64,000 nucleotides of DNA from Bacillus infantis (GTDB lineage: Bacteria; Bacillota; Bacilli; Bacillales; Cytobacillaceae): contig NZ_JAIVAP010000001.1 of assembly GCF_020171945.1 (NCBI RefSeq), forward strand, positions 248,001 through 312,000, read 5' to 3'. Shown here piece after piece: positions 63,352-64,000 of the stretch. Position numbers and translations under genes: made by a program. Numbering within the stretch: the first letter of the stretch is position 1; each line of letters begins with the position of its first letter. A model generated the notes under the pieces. The model was given only the letters and a program-made list of their open reading frames with translations, did not search any database and was not told where the DNA came from.

Positions 63352-63831
63352 ATGAAAAAATCAAAATTATTGAATCCACTAGCAGCCGCCCTTCTCATGC
63401 TTCCGCTTGCTGCCTGTGGAAATGATGAAGATGAAGTACAGTATCCGCCCCCTAGCGCCCCAAGCCAGGAAGATGATTTGAATACGGATAATAAACAGCC
63501 GGTTGAGGATTTCTCCCGGATCAATTTTACAGATTTTGAGCTTGATGCTGAGTATCCGGATATGAAATCATATGAAGTTGACTATGAATATGACAGAAAT
63601 AATACGATGGAAGCTGAGATCAAAGATGGTGTAAATGATGAAGAATTCAACGGAGACGAAGCGCTGGACAAGCTGCTGGAAGCATTCAAGCAATTCACTT
63701 TTGATGAAGAATCCTCAGAAGATGAAGTGCTGATACAAGTCATACAAGGTCTTGACCTTAATGAAGATTATGAAAATATTGAAGTTGAAGTGACTTTTAC
63801 GGATGGTACCGAGAAAACTTATTCAAAATAA
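63352..63831 (+). CDS. YusW-like lipoprotein
   Basis: A 159-residue lipoprotein with lipobox LPLAAC (Cys22), an acidic Pro/Asn-rich linker and a very acidic C-terminal domain (FTDFELDAEYPDMKSYEVDY; FNGDEALDKLLEAFKQ; VEVTFTDGTEKTY). This matches the YusW family, probably exposed on the outer face of the membrane; function unknown. ATG at 63352 follows AGGAGGTTCGTC. Confidence 0.82.
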   Translation: MKKSKLLNPLAAALLMLPLAACGNDEDEVQYPPPSAPSQEDDLNTDNKQPVEDFSRINFTDFELDAEYPDMKSYEVDYEYDRNNTMEAEIKDGVNDEEFNGDEALDKLLEAFKQFTFDEESSEDEVLIQVIQGLDLNEDYENIEVEVTFTDGTEKTYSK

Positions 63832-63837
63832 AACGGA

Positions 63838-63878
63838 ATCTGAAGGGACAGCTGGTTCATGCCCTTCAGGTTTTTTTG
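63838..63878 (+). terminator. Terminator of the YusW-like gene
   Basis: ctgaaggg / cccttcag, 8 bp with a 14-base loop, followed by TTTTTTTG. Confidence 0.8.
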
Positions 63879-64000
63879 CTGTGTTCCTGAATCAGCATTA
63901 AAAGCTGCTGAAAATGTTGTTCTTGACCCTCCTTCCTTAGTATGCAGAATTTTCCACCGCATAACTTTCTGGCATGATTCTCTGTGTTTGAGACACAATA
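63866..64000 (-). CDS. Possible C-terminal end of a minus-strand gene (partial)
   Basis: From the window edge the minus strand stays open for 44 codons and then stops at 63866-63868. The translation contains NHARKLCGGKFCILRKEGQE and then QLLMLIQEHSKKT, a plausible coding end with three cysteines. No start is in the window and no family is recognised. It overlaps the YusW-like terminator. Confidence 0.35.
   Translation of the reverse strand, partial: YCVSNTENHARKLCGGKFCILRKEGQEQHFQQLLMLIQEHSKKT

Overview
The window reads as chromosome from a spore-forming member of the Bacillaceae (Bacillus sensu lato, a B. subtilis relative such as a Mesobacillus or Cytobacillus type). Most proteins resemble B. 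subtilis counterparts (YkpA, YkuS, DacF, YngI, YkqA, Sda, OdhAB, MetI/MetC/YitJ, PxpBCA, YkgA, YueF, YusW). Strong AGGAGG ribosome sites, frequent TTG/GTG starts, intrinsic terminators with U tracts, an S-box leader, BirA and CcpA operators and a SigB-type promoter all fit a low-to-mid GC Firmicute. Spore-related genes recur (SspH, a gamma-SASP-like peptide, YjcZ, YuzL, YhcN-like lipoprotein, Sda). No rRNA, tRNA, CRISPR, prophage or complete insertion sequence was seen.

Layout. 1-6.3 kb: two dispersed repeats, small spore/cold proteins, a SigB-type manganese catalase, an MFS transporter, a cre-marked methyltransferase and Gly-rich small proteins. 6.4-15.4 kb: nupC with a cre inside its promoter, a MutS2-like protein without Smr domain, a candidate structured RNA, cre-controlled aldehyde dehydrogenase, an SCO copper chaperone, ABC-F YkpA, YuzL and YkuS. 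15.4-25 kb: DacF, a Cys/Gly-tailed membrane protein, NrnB, a cupredoxin, a LysM-CAP protein and a pncA-pncB-nadE NAD salvage operon. 25-37 kb: a secreted glycosidase-like protein, BirA-regulated bioY, a MifM-like arrest peptide with yidC, YkqA, a frameshifted yngI, methyltransferases, YjbQ, VOC and AAC(3) proteins, and Sda.

37-50.5 kb holds the odhAB operon, SspH and the SAM-riboswitch-controlled metI-metC-yitJ-metH operon, whose genes overlap end to start. 50.5-64 kb holds an inverted-repeat cluster, pxpBCA (5-oxoprolinase), small hypothetical genes, an AbrB-like tandem protein, an MBL hydrolase, a MerR regulator with a doubtful start, a CNNM/CBS protein, YitT, a DDAH-like hydrolase, an AI-2E family permease, a GNAT enzyme and a YusW-like lipoprotein.

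The most striking system is at 27.7-28.9 kb. A 100-codon membrane-anchored peptide ends in an arrest-like segment directly upstream of yidC, and an 18-bp stem-loop buries the yidC Shine-Dalgarno sequence. This is the architecture of the B. subtilis MifM-YidC2 insertion sensor. Also worth testing are a roughly 200-nt structured RNA at 9.8-10.0 kb (minus strand), a roughly 110-nt RNA candidate at 41.87-41.98 kb, hairpins that hide or separate ribosome sites (57.5 and 60.5 kb), and an apparent ATT start codon at 563.
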